A stretch of 61,136 nt of DNA, taken from positions 32,287 through 93,422 of the forward strand of contig PMML01000023.1 of NCBI GenBank assembly GCA_003162695.1. Direction: 5' to 3'. Each line of letters opens with the position of its first letter. Within the stretch, counting starts at the first letter, position 1. The position numbers and the translations under genes are program-made. Source of the DNA: Ignavibacteriota bacterium. Its GTDB lineage: Bacteria; Bacteroidota; Ignavibacteria; UBA10030. Below, one piece after another: positions 1-8,838 of this stretch. The notes beneath the pieces were generated by a model that saw only the letters and a program-made list of their open reading frames with translations, was not told where the DNA came from and did not search any database.

Positions 1-25
1 TTTATTCTCTTTCGGGTTGATCATG

Positions 26-41
26 CCGCCGCTTGCGGCGG
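26..41. other. GC-rich perfect hairpin downstream of asd
   Basis: CCGCCGC and GCGGCGG face each other across two bases, about 90 bases beyond the asd stop codon. It could end or stabilise the asd-lysA-M50 message, but there is no T-run on either side, so I do not call it a terminator. The rest of bases 1-128 shows no gene. Confidence 0.4.
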
Positions 42-128
42 GGAGCTTCATTGATTCTTAGTTTTTCCCCAACTTCAGCGCTGCGCACCATGCACTCAGA
101 ACTTTTTTCTCATCGCTTGAAATTCGCT

Positions 129-1121
129 TCAATGTCCCGCGATGAGCACTTCGGCGATTTGCACGGCATTGGTTGCTGCGCCTTTGCGGACATTGTCGGA
201 AACGATCCAGAGATTGATGCCGCTTGGAACGGAGTAATCTTTTCGTATTCGTCCTACGAAGACCTCGTTTTTACCGTACGCGTTGATTGCAAGCGGGTAC
301 ACATTGTTGCGCGGATCGTCCTGAACGATAATACCCGGAGCATTCTGTAAAATGCTTCGGACTTCTTCGGCTGTACACGGCTTTTCGAATTCCACATTCA
401 CGGCCTCGCTGTGTCCGCCGATCACCGGTACGCGTACCGTGGTTGCCGTGACCGGAATATTTTCTCCCATGATCTTGACGGTTTCCAGCATCATTTTTTG
501 TTCTTCCTTTGTATACCCGTTTTCGAGAAAAACATCGATATGAGGAAGAACGTTGTATGCAATAGCATGCGGAAATTTTTTAACCCGCACCGCTCGTTTT
601 GTCATTTCATCTTCGAGCTGGTCGACTCCCTTTTGCCCGGCACCGGTTACCGATTGATATGTCGATACGACCACGCGTTTGATACGGAAAACATCGTGAA
701 GCGGTTTAAGCGCGACGACCATCTGGATGGTGGAACAATTTGGGTTCGCAATAATGCCGTGATGCTTGAAAATATCGGACGGATTTACTTCCGGCACGAC
801 AAGGGGAACCTGTTCTTCCATACGGAACGCGCTGCTGTTGTCGATAACAACGGCCTTCTGCTCGACTGCCTTCGGTGCAAATTCGGTACTGATCGACGCA
901 CCGGCTGAAAAAAGAGCTATATCGACGCCGGAAAATTCTTCCGCTTTCAATTCCCTCACCGCAACGGATGTTCCGTTGAATTTTACTTCCTTACCCGCCG
1001 ACCGGGCGGAAGCGAGCGGGATAAGTTTTCCGACCGGGAATTTTCGTTCTTCCAGAACTTTGACCATCGTGCTTCCGACCAAACCCGTGGCACCGACAAC
1101 CGCTACCGTATAAAGTTTCAC
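129..1121 (-). CDS. asd: aspartate-semialdehyde dehydrogenase
   Basis: Reduces aspartyl phosphate to aspartate semialdehyde with NADPH, the branch point to lysine, threonine and methionine in the cytoplasm. The N-terminus has the nucleotide-binding GATGLVG loop. The catalytic cysteine lies in NPNCSTIQ (Cys129), and the active-site histidine in GGHSEAVNVEF. I chose the GTG at 1121 because AAGGAG lies just upstream and the product is then 330 aa, normal for the family. The longer ATG frame to 1184 would run into lysA. The gene follows the lysA stop by 16 bases, so the two are probably co-transcribed. The kinase feeding it (lysC) is at 55.7 kb on the other strand. Confidence 0.95.
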   Translation of the reverse strand: MKLYTVAVVGATGLVGSTMVKVLEERKFPVGKLIPLASARSAGKEVKFNGTSVAVRELKAEEFSGVDIALFSAGASISTEFAPKAVEQKAVVIDNSSAFRMEEQVPLVVPEVNPSDIFKHHGIIANPNCSTIQMVVALKPLHDVFRIKRVVVSTYQSVTGAGQKGVDQLEDEMTKRAVRVKKFPHAIAYNVLPHIDVFLENGYTKEEQKMMLETVKIMGENIPVTATTVRVPVIGGHSEAVNVEFEKPCTAEEVRSILQNAPGIIVQDDPRNNVYPLAINAYGKNEVFVGRIRKDYSVPSGINLWIVSDNVRKGAATNAVQIAEVLIAGH

Positions 1122-1137
1122 AACAGAACTCCTTGAG

Positions 1138-2406
1138 CTATATAAGTTCTTCGAATGTTTGCCGGGGGCGAATGACGCGCACACGCTCGCCGTTGACCAT
1201 CACCTCTGCCGGACGCAGACGTCCGTTGTAATTCGATGTATTGACAAAACCGTATGCTCCAGCCGTCAGTAAGGCAAGGACCTCGCCGGGACCGACCTTT
1301 GCAAGCATCCGGTCCTTTGCAAAAAAATCGCCGCTTTCGCAAATGGGGCCGACTACATCGACCTGCCGGTGTTCGTATGTATTGATTACCGCAGGAACAA
1401 TCTGATGATGAGCGCCGTAGAGACTCGGTCTCAATAAATCGTTCATTGCTCCGTCCACAACAACGAATTTTTTGGCAGAAGTTTCTTTTGTGTAGAGCAC
1501 TTTCGTTACAAACACACCCGCGTCCGCTATGAGCGACCGTCCCGGCTCGATCCAGACGGAACAGCCGGTTTCGAGCAATATCGGCAGAACTGCCTTTATA
1601 ATATCCGCCGGTGAGGGAATACCGGCGTGTGCTTGATCTTCGATGGGCAGCGCTTCATGTTGAAGGGCGTTGAAATATTTCACGCCGAATCCGCCTCCGA
1701 AATCGATATGACGGATCACGATTCCGGCTTCCCGCAATTTGCCGATCAGGCCTGCGACGCTGCGCGCCGTATCGACGAACGGTTCGACTTTAATAATTTG
1801 AGATCCGATATGAGTGTGAATGCCGATAATATCGATGGCCGGCAGGGTTGCTGCATAGCGGTACACTTCCAGCGCTTGAGTGTCTTCGATACCGAACTTG
1901 TTCGTGTGCAGTCCCGTTGTAATATACGGATGGCTTTGCGCATCGATATGCGGATTGATGCGGAATGAAATTCTCGCTCTCACGTTTGCACGCATCGCCA
2001 GACGGGAAATAGCCTGCAATTCCTGCACCGATTCTACGTTGAAGGCAAAAATATTCTTTTGCAGGGCGTATTCAATTTCATCATCGCGCTTACCGACGCC
2101 GGCAAATGCGGGTTTATTCGGAGAGAATCCCGCCTTGAGAGCAAGATACAGTTCGCCGGCAGAAACGATATCGGCTCCGGCTCCCTCTTCGGCAAAAATT
2201 TTCAGAATTGCCGGGTTGCTGTTCGCTTTCAGCGCATAACAAATTGTGTGGCCGGACTCCCCGAACGCCGCTTTGAGAGACCGGAAGTTCTTGATAATTT
2301 GATTTTTGCTGTACACATACAAGGGTGTGCCGTATTCTTCCGCCAGATCAATAAACGGAACTTCTTCGCACATCAGCATATTTTCTTTATAACAAATACT
2401 GCTCAT
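1138..2406 (-). CDS. lysA: diaminopimelate decarboxylase
   Basis: PLP enzyme that decarboxylates meso-diaminopimelate to lysine, the last step of lysine synthesis. Visible family signatures are YALKANSN with the PLP lysine (Lys60), the glycine-rich GGGFGVKY loop, EPGRSL, and the CESGDFF active-site segment donated across the dimer. The start at 2406 gives 422 aa and lies 13 bases beyond the stop of the upstream protease gene. An ATG at 2379 is a possible alternative, because neither start has a strong ribosome site. It forms a minus-strand unit with asd and the M50 gene. Confidence 0.95.
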   Translation of the reverse strand: MSSICYKENMLMCEEVPFIDLAEEYGTPLYVYSKNQIIKNFRSLKAAFGESGHTICYALKANSNPAILKIFAEEGAGADIVSAGELYLALKAGFSPNKPAFAGVGKRDDEIEYALQKNIFAFNVESVQELQAISRLAMRANVRARISFRINPHIDAQSHPYITTGLHTNKFGIEDTQALEVYRYAATLPAIDIIGIHTHIGSQIIKVEPFVDTARSVAGLIGKLREAGIVIRHIDFGGGFGVKYFNALQHEALPIEDQAHAGIPSPADIIKAVLPILLETGCSVWIEPGRSLIADAGVFVTKVLYTKETSAKKFVVVDGAMNDLLRPSLYGAHHQIVPAVINTYEHRQVDVVGPICESGDFFAKDRMLAKVGPGEVLALLTAGAYGFVNTSNYNGRLRPAEVMVNGERVRVIRPRQTFEELI

Positions 2407-2419
2407 AAAATGCCCGTCA

Positions 2420-3088
2420 TTAAAAACCGAAACAATGCAAGAGATACTCGTACGGCAGCTGCAGGACATAAACAATCGACATCATAAAATTCCGGAACGC
2501 CTGGACGTTAAGAAGCACGAGGACAATAAGGATTCCGGCAAAACCGAGCCGGCGGTATTTCTCGCCGATTTTTTCCGGAAGCAGCGAGCAAAGTACGTGC
2601 GAACCGTCAAGGGGCGGAACAGGAATCAAATTGAACACCGCAAGGAAAATATTGAGGGAAATTCCAGCTGCAAACATTTTCGTAATAAAAATAAACAAGG
2701 CGCTCTTAAAATCGCTTCCGGCAGCATTCAGCGGACCGCCGATCGACATGGTGAACACATAACCGAACACGCACAACAGGGCGACACCGAAATTAGACAG
2801 CGGGCCCATCAAAGATACGAGAATATCGTCCCGCCTGTAATTCTTAAAATTTGCCGGATTAATAGGAACCGGTTTTGCCCATGCGACCATAATCGGAATC
2901 TTTGTAAAAAAAGCCATAAGAGGAAGGACAATAGAACCGAAAAAATCGATATGCGGTATCGGGTTGAATGTCAGCCGGCCCATATCCCGCGCTGTAGGAT
3001 CCCCGAGGCGCAGGGCCATAAGGCCATGCGCAACTTCGTGCACAACAACCGAAAAAAACAAGATCGGCAGTATATAGAGATATTCCAC
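2420..3088 (-). CDS. site-2 protease family (M50) membrane metalloprotease
   Basis: Small intramembrane zinc protease of the M50 family, without PDZ domain. The HEVAHG zinc motif (His17, Glu18, His21) sits inside the first membrane helix, and the third metal ligand is in VPPLDGSHV (Asp161). Several hydrophobic segments follow, and NPIPHIDFFGS is typical of the compact bacterial group. I chose the GTG at 3088 because AAAGGA precedes it, giving 222 aa. The longer ATG frame to 3220 adds a charged stretch with no family match. The substrate is unknown. It leads the lysA-asd unit, probably by position rather than function. Confidence 0.88.
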   Translation of the reverse strand: MEYLYILPILFFSVVVHEVAHGLMALRLGDPTARDMGRLTFNPIPHIDFFGSIVLPLMAFFTKIPIMVAWAKPVPINPANFKNYRRDDILVSLMGPLSNFGVALLCVFGYVFTMSIGGPLNAAGSDFKSALFIFITKMFAAGISLNIFLAVFNLIPVPPLDGSHVLCSLLPEKIGEKYRRLGFAGILIVLVLLNVQAFRNFMMSIVYVLQLPYEYLLHCFGF

Positions 3089-3307
3089 GCAGATTCCTTT
3101 CAAAATAGAAAAATTCCCGTCGGCGACCTCATAAAAGCTGGGGAAAACGTTGCCAGCGGGACTTTCTCTCTCTTCTAATTTACAAAAAATCCGGTGGAAT
3201 TCAACCTTCTTTGCCCGCACATTTTATTTCTGTATTGCTTTTCCCCTCTTCGCTTCTCATATTTAAAAGCAATTTCAGTCTTTAATGGTCACCGAAAGTA
3301 TTCATTC

Positions 3308-3862
3308 ATGTTGAAAAATAAAATTATTCGACAATCCATCATCACGTGCTTTGCTGTTTTTTCCCTTGCAGCTGTACCCTGTGCGGCGCAAACACAGGAA
3401 CCTGTCCGGCATCCATGGTGGGTGAATATGGGAGGCGGGCCCGGATTTGTCGGCAGCGCCGGTACTATGACGGCGGGATTCGAGTATTCGGAACAACTCG
3501 ACGGCATGATTCTCTCCGGCCGGCTGCTGGGGTCGACCAATAAAAATCCGACCATACTCGAATACAGCCCCTCCGGTGTCGTTTATAAAATGGCGGAGTA
3601 TGCCGTCCTGTATGGACCTTCATATCGATACGGCAGCTATCTTATTTCCGGCGGTGCGGGAATCGGACTCGTACGGGCTATCTATGAAAACGACAATGCA
3701 GTAACCACGGGAAAAAATTCCAGTATCAGTCTTCCGCTTGAAGCGCAATGGTGCTGGCGGCCGACACACTTTGTCGGATGCGGTCTCTATGCATATGCCA
3801 GCTTGAATTTTGAAAAAACTTTTTCCGGCCTATGGTTTTTTGCCCAACTCGGGTTGTGGTGA
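3308..3862 (+). CDS. exported outer-membrane-type protein of unknown function
   Basis: I do not recognise a family. The 184-aa product begins with a typical signal peptide (MLKNKII, then a hydrophobic stretch ending at CAAQTQ). After that come short alternating glycine- and aromatic-rich segments, and it ends in FFAQLGLW, a pattern of small outer-membrane barrels that finish on an aromatic residue. The ATG at 3308 is chosen because the signal peptide starts there; the frame is open back to 3194 but that part is not protein-like. It is read divergently from the M50 gene and is followed after three bases by the LysE-type exporter, so the two are probably co-transcribed. Confidence 0.65.
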   Translation: MLKNKIIRQSIITCFAVFSLAAVPCAAQTQEPVRHPWWVNMGGGPGFVGSAGTMTAGFEYSEQLDGMILSGRLLGSTNKNPTILEYSPSGVVYKMAEYAVLYGPSYRYGSYLISGGAGIGLVRAIYENDNAVTTGKNSSISLPLEAQWCWRPTHFVGCGLYAYASLNFEKTFSGLWFFAQLGLW

Positions 3863-3865
3863 ACC

Positions 3866-4507
3866 ATGATTTTTAAGGTCTGGCTTGTTTTCTGTATTAC
3901 GAGCATCATTGCCTCAATGACCCCCGGTCCGGCGGTGCTCTTGATCACTTCGCAGGGAGCGCGTTCGGGTGTCCGGGGAAGTTTTTTCGGCGCAATCGGG
4001 ATTTGTACGGCCAATATTTTTTACTTTTTTCTTTCTTCCCTGGGACTGGCTGTCGCTCTGCACAACGCAGCATCGGTTTTTTTTATCGTAAAATTGTGCG
4101 GTGCAGGATATTTGATCGTCATCGGAGTTCAGAACTTTCTCTCTTCATTCAAAAATCCGGGATCGCTCGTCATGCCGGCGAGCGGACGGCCTGCGGAACA
4201 ACAGAACACATTTTTACAGGCATTTGCAACTCAGATTTCGAATCCCAAAGCGATTCTCTTTTTTACATCGCTGGTGCCGCAGTTTATTAATCCGGCCGGA
4301 AACATCCCTTTTCAATTTTCTCTTCTTGCAGCAACAGATGTGACTCCCGAGATTTTTATACTGACCGGATACGGGTGGCTGGGCGCCCGCGGAGGAAAAA
4401 TGATGCAGGACAATCCCTCTCTTGCCCGCTGGATCGACAGGGTCTCCGGAGCCATTCTTATTGCTATCGGTCTGCATCTTATTTTTTTCCAGGACTGGAA
4501 AATTTAG
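3866..4507 (+). CDS. LysE/RhtB-family amino-acid exporter
   Basis: Inner-membrane exporter of amino acids such as lysine, threonine or homoserine. The product is 213 aa with about six hydrophobic segments, the usual size. The conserved N-terminal motif SMTPGPAVLLI and the mid-protein ISNPKAILFF are both present. The start codon lies three bases after the previous stop, suggesting translational coupling. The nearby asd and lysA make a lysine or threonine-family substrate plausible, but the substrate cannot be read from sequence. Confidence 0.85.
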   Translation: MIFKVWLVFCITSIIASMTPGPAVLLITSQGARSGVRGSFFGAIGICTANIFYFFLSSLGLAVALHNAASVFFIVKLCGAGYLIVIGVQNFLSSFKNPGSLVMPASGRPAEQQNTFLQAFATQISNPKAILFFTSLVPQFINPAGNIPFQFSLLAATDVTPEIFILTGYGWLGARGGKMMQDNPSLARWIDRVSGAILIAIGLHLIFFQDWKI

Positions 4508-4844
4508 TGTCTTAGTTCAATGCTGGCGGTGCTGGAGTTCAAAAAAGTAGAGATGACTTGGAGTGTCCATGAAACAATAAATCAATCTTCAGACGTCTTC
4601 ATTCTGCTCTTCTGTCCGGGAAAAATAATTTCAAGTATCCAGGAGCTTGCTGCGAACTGTAAACATGGCATAGAGGGAAAAACCGCCTGGAAGCAGGATT
4701 TAACAGGAAAAGGACTAATTTCATTTAACCATATACGAAGAACCGCCCGCCAGGAAGCAATCGGCTCCGTTTTTCCGATCGGGCATGAATCTTCAATCTC
4801 TTTTTTGTAAATTAACAATTCTATAGAATATACAATTTAAAAAC
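4508..4844. other. intergenic region without recognised gene
   Basis: No credible gene. Short open frames exist on both strands but lack ribosome sites and look like no family. TTGTAA at 4805 and TATACA at 4829, 18 bases apart, may be the promoter of the next gene. If so, translation more likely begins at 4881 than at 4845. Confidence 0.4.
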
Positions 4845-7800
4845 ATGATGGGCGCGAAACGCATACACAGGCAGACACGAATGAAGTATTGGTTTGTATT
4901 TTATTTTTTATTTTGCAGCATACTTTTCGCTGCAACCCTTTTTGCCGACGATCAATATCCAATCAAAAAAGTTCTTATCGTTGCCGAAGGAACGTCGGAT
5001 ATTAAAAACATCGCAATGGGCGACGCCCGGCAGCTGGCGGATCTCATGGGTCATTTCTCCACTTCCGTTACATTAAAAGGGGTACACGATTACCGACTCG
5101 GTGAACTCAATAATTACGATTTTATTTTTTATGTCGGATTCAATCTCCACAATGAAGTTCCGGCAAAGTTCCTCGTCGATGTTATGACCGCCAAAAAACG
5201 GGTCATCTGGCTCAACACGGGAATGATCGAATTCTGCCGGCGCTACGATGTCAAGAAACGCTACGGCTTTACCGTTTCTGAAATCGATTCGACATCCATG
5301 TTCAATCAGGTTCGTGCAAACAATCATCTCTTCACCAAAGGCGAGCCGAAACTTCATCTCATCCATATTACAAACCCGGCGGCTGTCAGTGTGTCGGGAA
5401 CGGTGTACTCCACCTCGCGGGGAAAAAGTTCGCCGTACATCGTCACATCCGGCAATCTGACGTATATAGCCGATTCTCCGTTTGCCTTTGCAATTCCGGG
5501 GGATCATTACATCTATTTTGCCGATCTTTTGCATGATATTTTGGGTGAGCAGCATGAAGAGTCGCATTCCGCCATGATCCGCATCGAAGATATATCGGTT
5601 TTTGATAATCCGGATAAACTCCGGGAGATTGCCGATGTTTTTTCCCGCCACGGCATTCCGTTTATGGTCGGCGTTATTCCGTTTTTTGTCGATCCGGGTG
5701 AAGGCATACACCTGAGTCTTTCCGATAAGCCGGATTTAGTCGACGCGTTGCAGTACATGGTGCGCAATGGCGGCACGATTGTGATGCACGGGATCACACA
5801 TCAATATAAAGGAACGACCGCAACAGATTTTGAATTCTGGGACGACAACACCAACAGCACTATTCAGGGAGAAACGGAAGAAGCCGATGCGCATAAGATA
5901 GAATTGGGCATACAGGAATTCATGAAAAACGGCCTCTATCCTCTGGTGTGGGAAACGCCGCACTATACTGCATCGTTCAAGCTGTACAGGACTATTTCGA
6001 AATATTTCAGCACCGCATGTGAACAGCGGCTTTCAATTGAGGATGCAGATTTCAGTCAATTTTTTCCTTACATCATCAAGAAAGACCTCTTTGGACAAAC
6101 GATCTACCCGGAGAATCTCGGTTATGTTCCTCTCAATCCGGATAAAGACGAAAGCCGCAAATCGGTGCAGCAGTTGATTGACAACGCAAAAGCTGAAATG
6201 TACGTAAGGGACGGAGTCTCTACGGCATTCTTCCATTCGTTTCTGGATATTGAACTGCTGGAACAATTGATCGACGGTATACAGAATCTTGGATATACGT
6301 TTATGGATATGCGGGAACAGACCAACTGGGTACGCACAAAAGACCGGATTATACTCTCCGGCAGCCAGCAGTATACGATGAACCTCAAAGATCAATATTT
6401 AATGGAAGCGTACTATGATGAAAACGGCGAACTGAAGCAGCGCATGCTGAGCGAGAAACGCCTACTGGGTCCTGTGACAAAAAAAATAACGCTTGCCCCG
6501 GGAGAATTTTATCGTGCGGAAGCAACGGAATTTCGTGAAAAACCTGAGACATTTTTTCAGAAGATTGCCTCACAGGTTCAGCGCCTTTTTGAAAATTTTA
6601 CGGAAAAAGAGAATTCATGGCAGCCGGTGCGTCCTCTTCTGATGTGGAATTATTTTGCAAGGGGTGCATTCTTTCATGACCAGTCATCGTTTGCTTCCGT
6701 CTTTCAAAGCGTGAATGTGAGGCTCGATACCGCTTTCCTCGGCCAGCCGCTTTCACTGGCAAACTATAATCTTCTCATTATTCCCGCTGCCATAGCGGAT
6801 TCGCTCAATCCGGCAGCAATCGAAGAGGTACGAAAGTTCGTCAAGGACGGCGGCAATTTGATCCTCGATGCAAAGACCGATCTTGCGGGAGAATTCGGCA
6901 TTACCTATGCATCTTCCCGCATGGATGTGCGTCATATTCGTGATGAACTGTTCCCTGAAGAGCCGATTGCCTGGCGCAATGCCGAACTGGTTACTAAATT
7001 CGATGTGGATGATATCGACAAAGTTTTCTGTTACGATGAAGCGACCGACGCCCCGATGGTTATAGGTAAAAAAATAGAGAAAGGAAAAATTCTCTATATC
7101 AATTCCCTCTTCGATCCAATGACCGATCAGGGATATTCCCATTACCCGTTCCTTCTGGAATATATACGGCGATATTTTTCACTGCGCCCGTTTGTGCGGA
7201 GGGAACAGGTGGAAATGTATTTCGATCCGGGACTGCGTCATACGTACAGCGTCGAAAATCTTGTCCGCTCCTGGGTAAATAACGGTATCCGGATTATCCA
7301 TGTGGCAGGATGGCATCAATATCCCACTTATACGTACGATTATGCACGGCTGATCCGCCTTGCTCATGCCAACGGAATTCTCGTGTATGTGTGGCTGGAA
7401 CCGCCGCAGGTGAATCACAAGTTCTGGATAAACCATCCTGAATGGCGCGAGAAAAACATCAAAGGGGACGATGCAAAAGCCTCCTGGCGTTTTCCGATAG
7501 CACTGACCGATACCGGATGCGTTCGAGCTGTTATGCAGGAGTTCCGCTCGATTCTGGAAACATACGATTGGGACGGCGTTAATCTTGCGGAATTGTACTT
7601 TGAAGCCGGCCGCGGATTTGAAGACCCGCTTCTCTTTACTCCTGCACACCCGAGCGCAAAAAACGACCTCAAACGGCGTTACGGTATAACGCTGGCATCC
7701 GTTTTCGATTCGTTATCGCCTTCGTACTGGAAAAGAAATCCGGGTGTGCGCGAAGACATAACGGAGTATCGCGTACAAAGCCTTACAAAAGTGTATGAAT

Positions 7801-8825
7801 CGTTCCTTTCGCTTTTTCAGGAATATGAAATCCGAAAACCGGGTTTTCAGGTCGTTGTTACAGCAATGGACAGTTACAATTCGCCGAACCTGCGGGAGCA
7901 GCTCGGTGTGGACATGCAAAGCGTGCTCGCGCTTCAGCATCGATTCGGATTTATGCTGCAAATCGAAGATCCGCAATCTCTCTGGTCGACGGACCCGCAG
8001 CGCTACGCAAAAATCGGCGCGCAGTATCAGGCGCTCGTTTCCGATCCTGCCAAGCTCATGCTGGACCTCAACATCCTGAGCTTCCGTAATAAGGACGAAG
8101 TGCTTCCTTTCCCGACGCTTATACAGACCGGAACGGAAAGCTATCATCTTATTCATTCGGCTGCAAGCGGGGCAGTACGAACAACAATTTATTCGGAAGC
8201 TACGGTCAATCCGCAGGATCTGGCTTTCTTTTCGAATGCTCTGGCCTCCGCTTCTCGCTACCGATTGAAAGGCAATGAAATCGATTTTTCTTCGCCTTAT
8301 TCAACTACGCTGCGTCTGCCTGCAGCGATTCCGGAAATTTCTCTCGACGGTGCAACCGTCCTGCCATCCCGCGATAACCGGTATTTCATGCCGGCCGGCA
8401 GCCATCAAATCATTTTGCAGGCACAGGAAGCCGGAACGTTTTCTGCGAACAAATTGCAGCCCCGCGTAATGTCCTCGACAGGCAACATTACAACACTGGA
8501 GTACGGTTCGCGCGACATCATGTTTTCGTATGAATGCAGCGAACGGATGCTCATCGCGCTGAGCAATCTCCCGACGGCAATTACCGTAGACGACCTTTTT
8601 TATCCGTGTCACCCCATGCAGGGGAACGATTGTTTCTCTATCTTTCTTCCGCAGGGACGCCATAACGCCGTTATTACGACGGGGGATGCTTTTTCCTACG
8701 GCATCAGCATTACAAGCTTCTGGTCTTCAACGGCGATTGCCCTGTTCGCAGTAACGGCAGTTTCATTACTTGCGTTGATGTACGGTATCTTAAAAATTCT
8801 AAAACGCCGCGCTTCTGCATCTTGA
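4845..8825 (+). CDS. exported DUF2334-type deacetylase-like and glycosidase-like protein
   Basis: Large envelope protein of 1326 aa (numbering from 4845). A signal peptide occupies about residues 13-35; the internal ATG at 4881 (MKYWFVFY) may be the true start. Residues 240-490 resemble DUF2334, a relative of polysaccharide deacetylases, with candidate metal ligands in RIEDIS (Asp249), HGITH (His315, His319) and FFHSFLD (His464). Residues 595-780 look like a glutamine-amidotransferase-like domain of the kind found in glycosidases. Residues 785-1080 look like a TIM-barrel glycoside hydrolase, with acidic candidates in WDGVNLAELYFEAG (Asp910, Glu916, Glu920). A membrane helix near 1290-1318 anchors the C-terminus. 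It precedes a glycosyltransferase by 13 bases, so it probably modifies or trims a surface polysaccharide. The exact activities are inferred. Confidence 0.75.
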   Translation: MMGAKRIHRQTRMKYWFVFYFLFCSILFAATLFADDQYPIKKVLIVAEGTSDIKNIAMGDARQLADLMGHFSTSVTLKGVHDYRLGELNNYDFIFYVGFNLHNEVPAKFLVDVMTAKKRVIWLNTGMIEFCRRYDVKKRYGFTVSEIDSTSMFNQVRANNHLFTKGEPKLHLIHITNPAAVSVSGTVYSTSRGKSSPYIVTSGNLTYIADSPFAFAIPGDHYIYFADLLHDILGEQHEESHSAMIRIEDISVFDNPDKLREIADVFSRHGIPFMVGVIPFFVDPGEGIHLSLSDKPDLVDALQYMVRNGGTIVMHGITHQYKGTTATDFEFWDDNTNSTIQGETEEADAHKIELGIQEFMKNGLYPLVWETPHYTASFKLYRTISKYFSTACEQRLSIEDADFSQFFPYIIKKDLFGQTIYPENLGYVPLNPDKDESRKSVQQLIDNAKAEMYVRDGVSTAFFHSFLDIELLEQLIDGIQNLGYTFMDMREQTNWVRTKDRIILSGSQQYTMNLKDQYLMEAYYDENGELKQRMLSEKRLLGPVTKKITLAPGEFYRAEATEFREKPETFFQKIASQVQRLFENFTEKENSWQPVRPLLMWNYFARGAFFHDQSSFASVFQSVNVRLDTAFLGQPLSLANYNLLIIPAAIADSLNPAAIEEVRKFVKDGGNLILDAKTDLAGEFGITYASSRMDVRHIRDELFPEEPIAWRNAELVTKFDVDDIDKVFCYDEATDAPMVIGKKIEKGKILYINSLFDPMTDQGYSHYPFLLEYIRRYFSLRPFVRREQVEMYFDPGLRHTYSVENLVRSWVNNGIRIIHVAGWHQYPTYTYDYARLIRLAHANGILVYVWLEPPQVNHKFWINHPEWREKNIKGDDAKASWRFPIALTDTGCVRAVMQEFRSILETYDWDGVNLAELYFEAGRGFEDPLLFTPAHPSAKNDLKRRYGITLASVFDSLSPSYWKRNPGVREDITEYRVQSLTKVYESFLSLFQEYEIRKPGFQVVVTAMDSYNSPNLREQLGVDMQSVLALQHRFGFMLQIEDPQSLWSTDPQRYAKIGAQYQALVSDPAKLMLDLNILSFRNKDEVLPFPTLIQTGTESYHLIHSAASGAVRTTIYSEATVNPQDLAFFSNALASASRYRLKGNEIDFSSPYSTTLRLPAAIPEISLDGATVLPSRDNRYFMPAGSHQIILQAQEAGTFSANKLQPRVMSSTGNITTLEYGSRDIMFSYECSERMLIALSNLPTAITVDDLFYPCHPMQGNDCFSIFLPQGRHNAVITTGDAFSYGISITSFWSSTAIALFAVTAVSLLALMYGILKILKRRASAS

Positions 8826-8838
8826 AAGGTTTATAACC

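Noticed and set aside
1122-1184. Longer N-terminus of asd
   Set aside because: It overlaps lysA and precedes the family's usual start; a GTG with AAGGAG gives the normal length.
4520-4818. Small genes on either strand between the LysE-type gene and the polysaccharide gene
   Set aside because: No ribosome site, no family resemblance, and both frames overlap each other.
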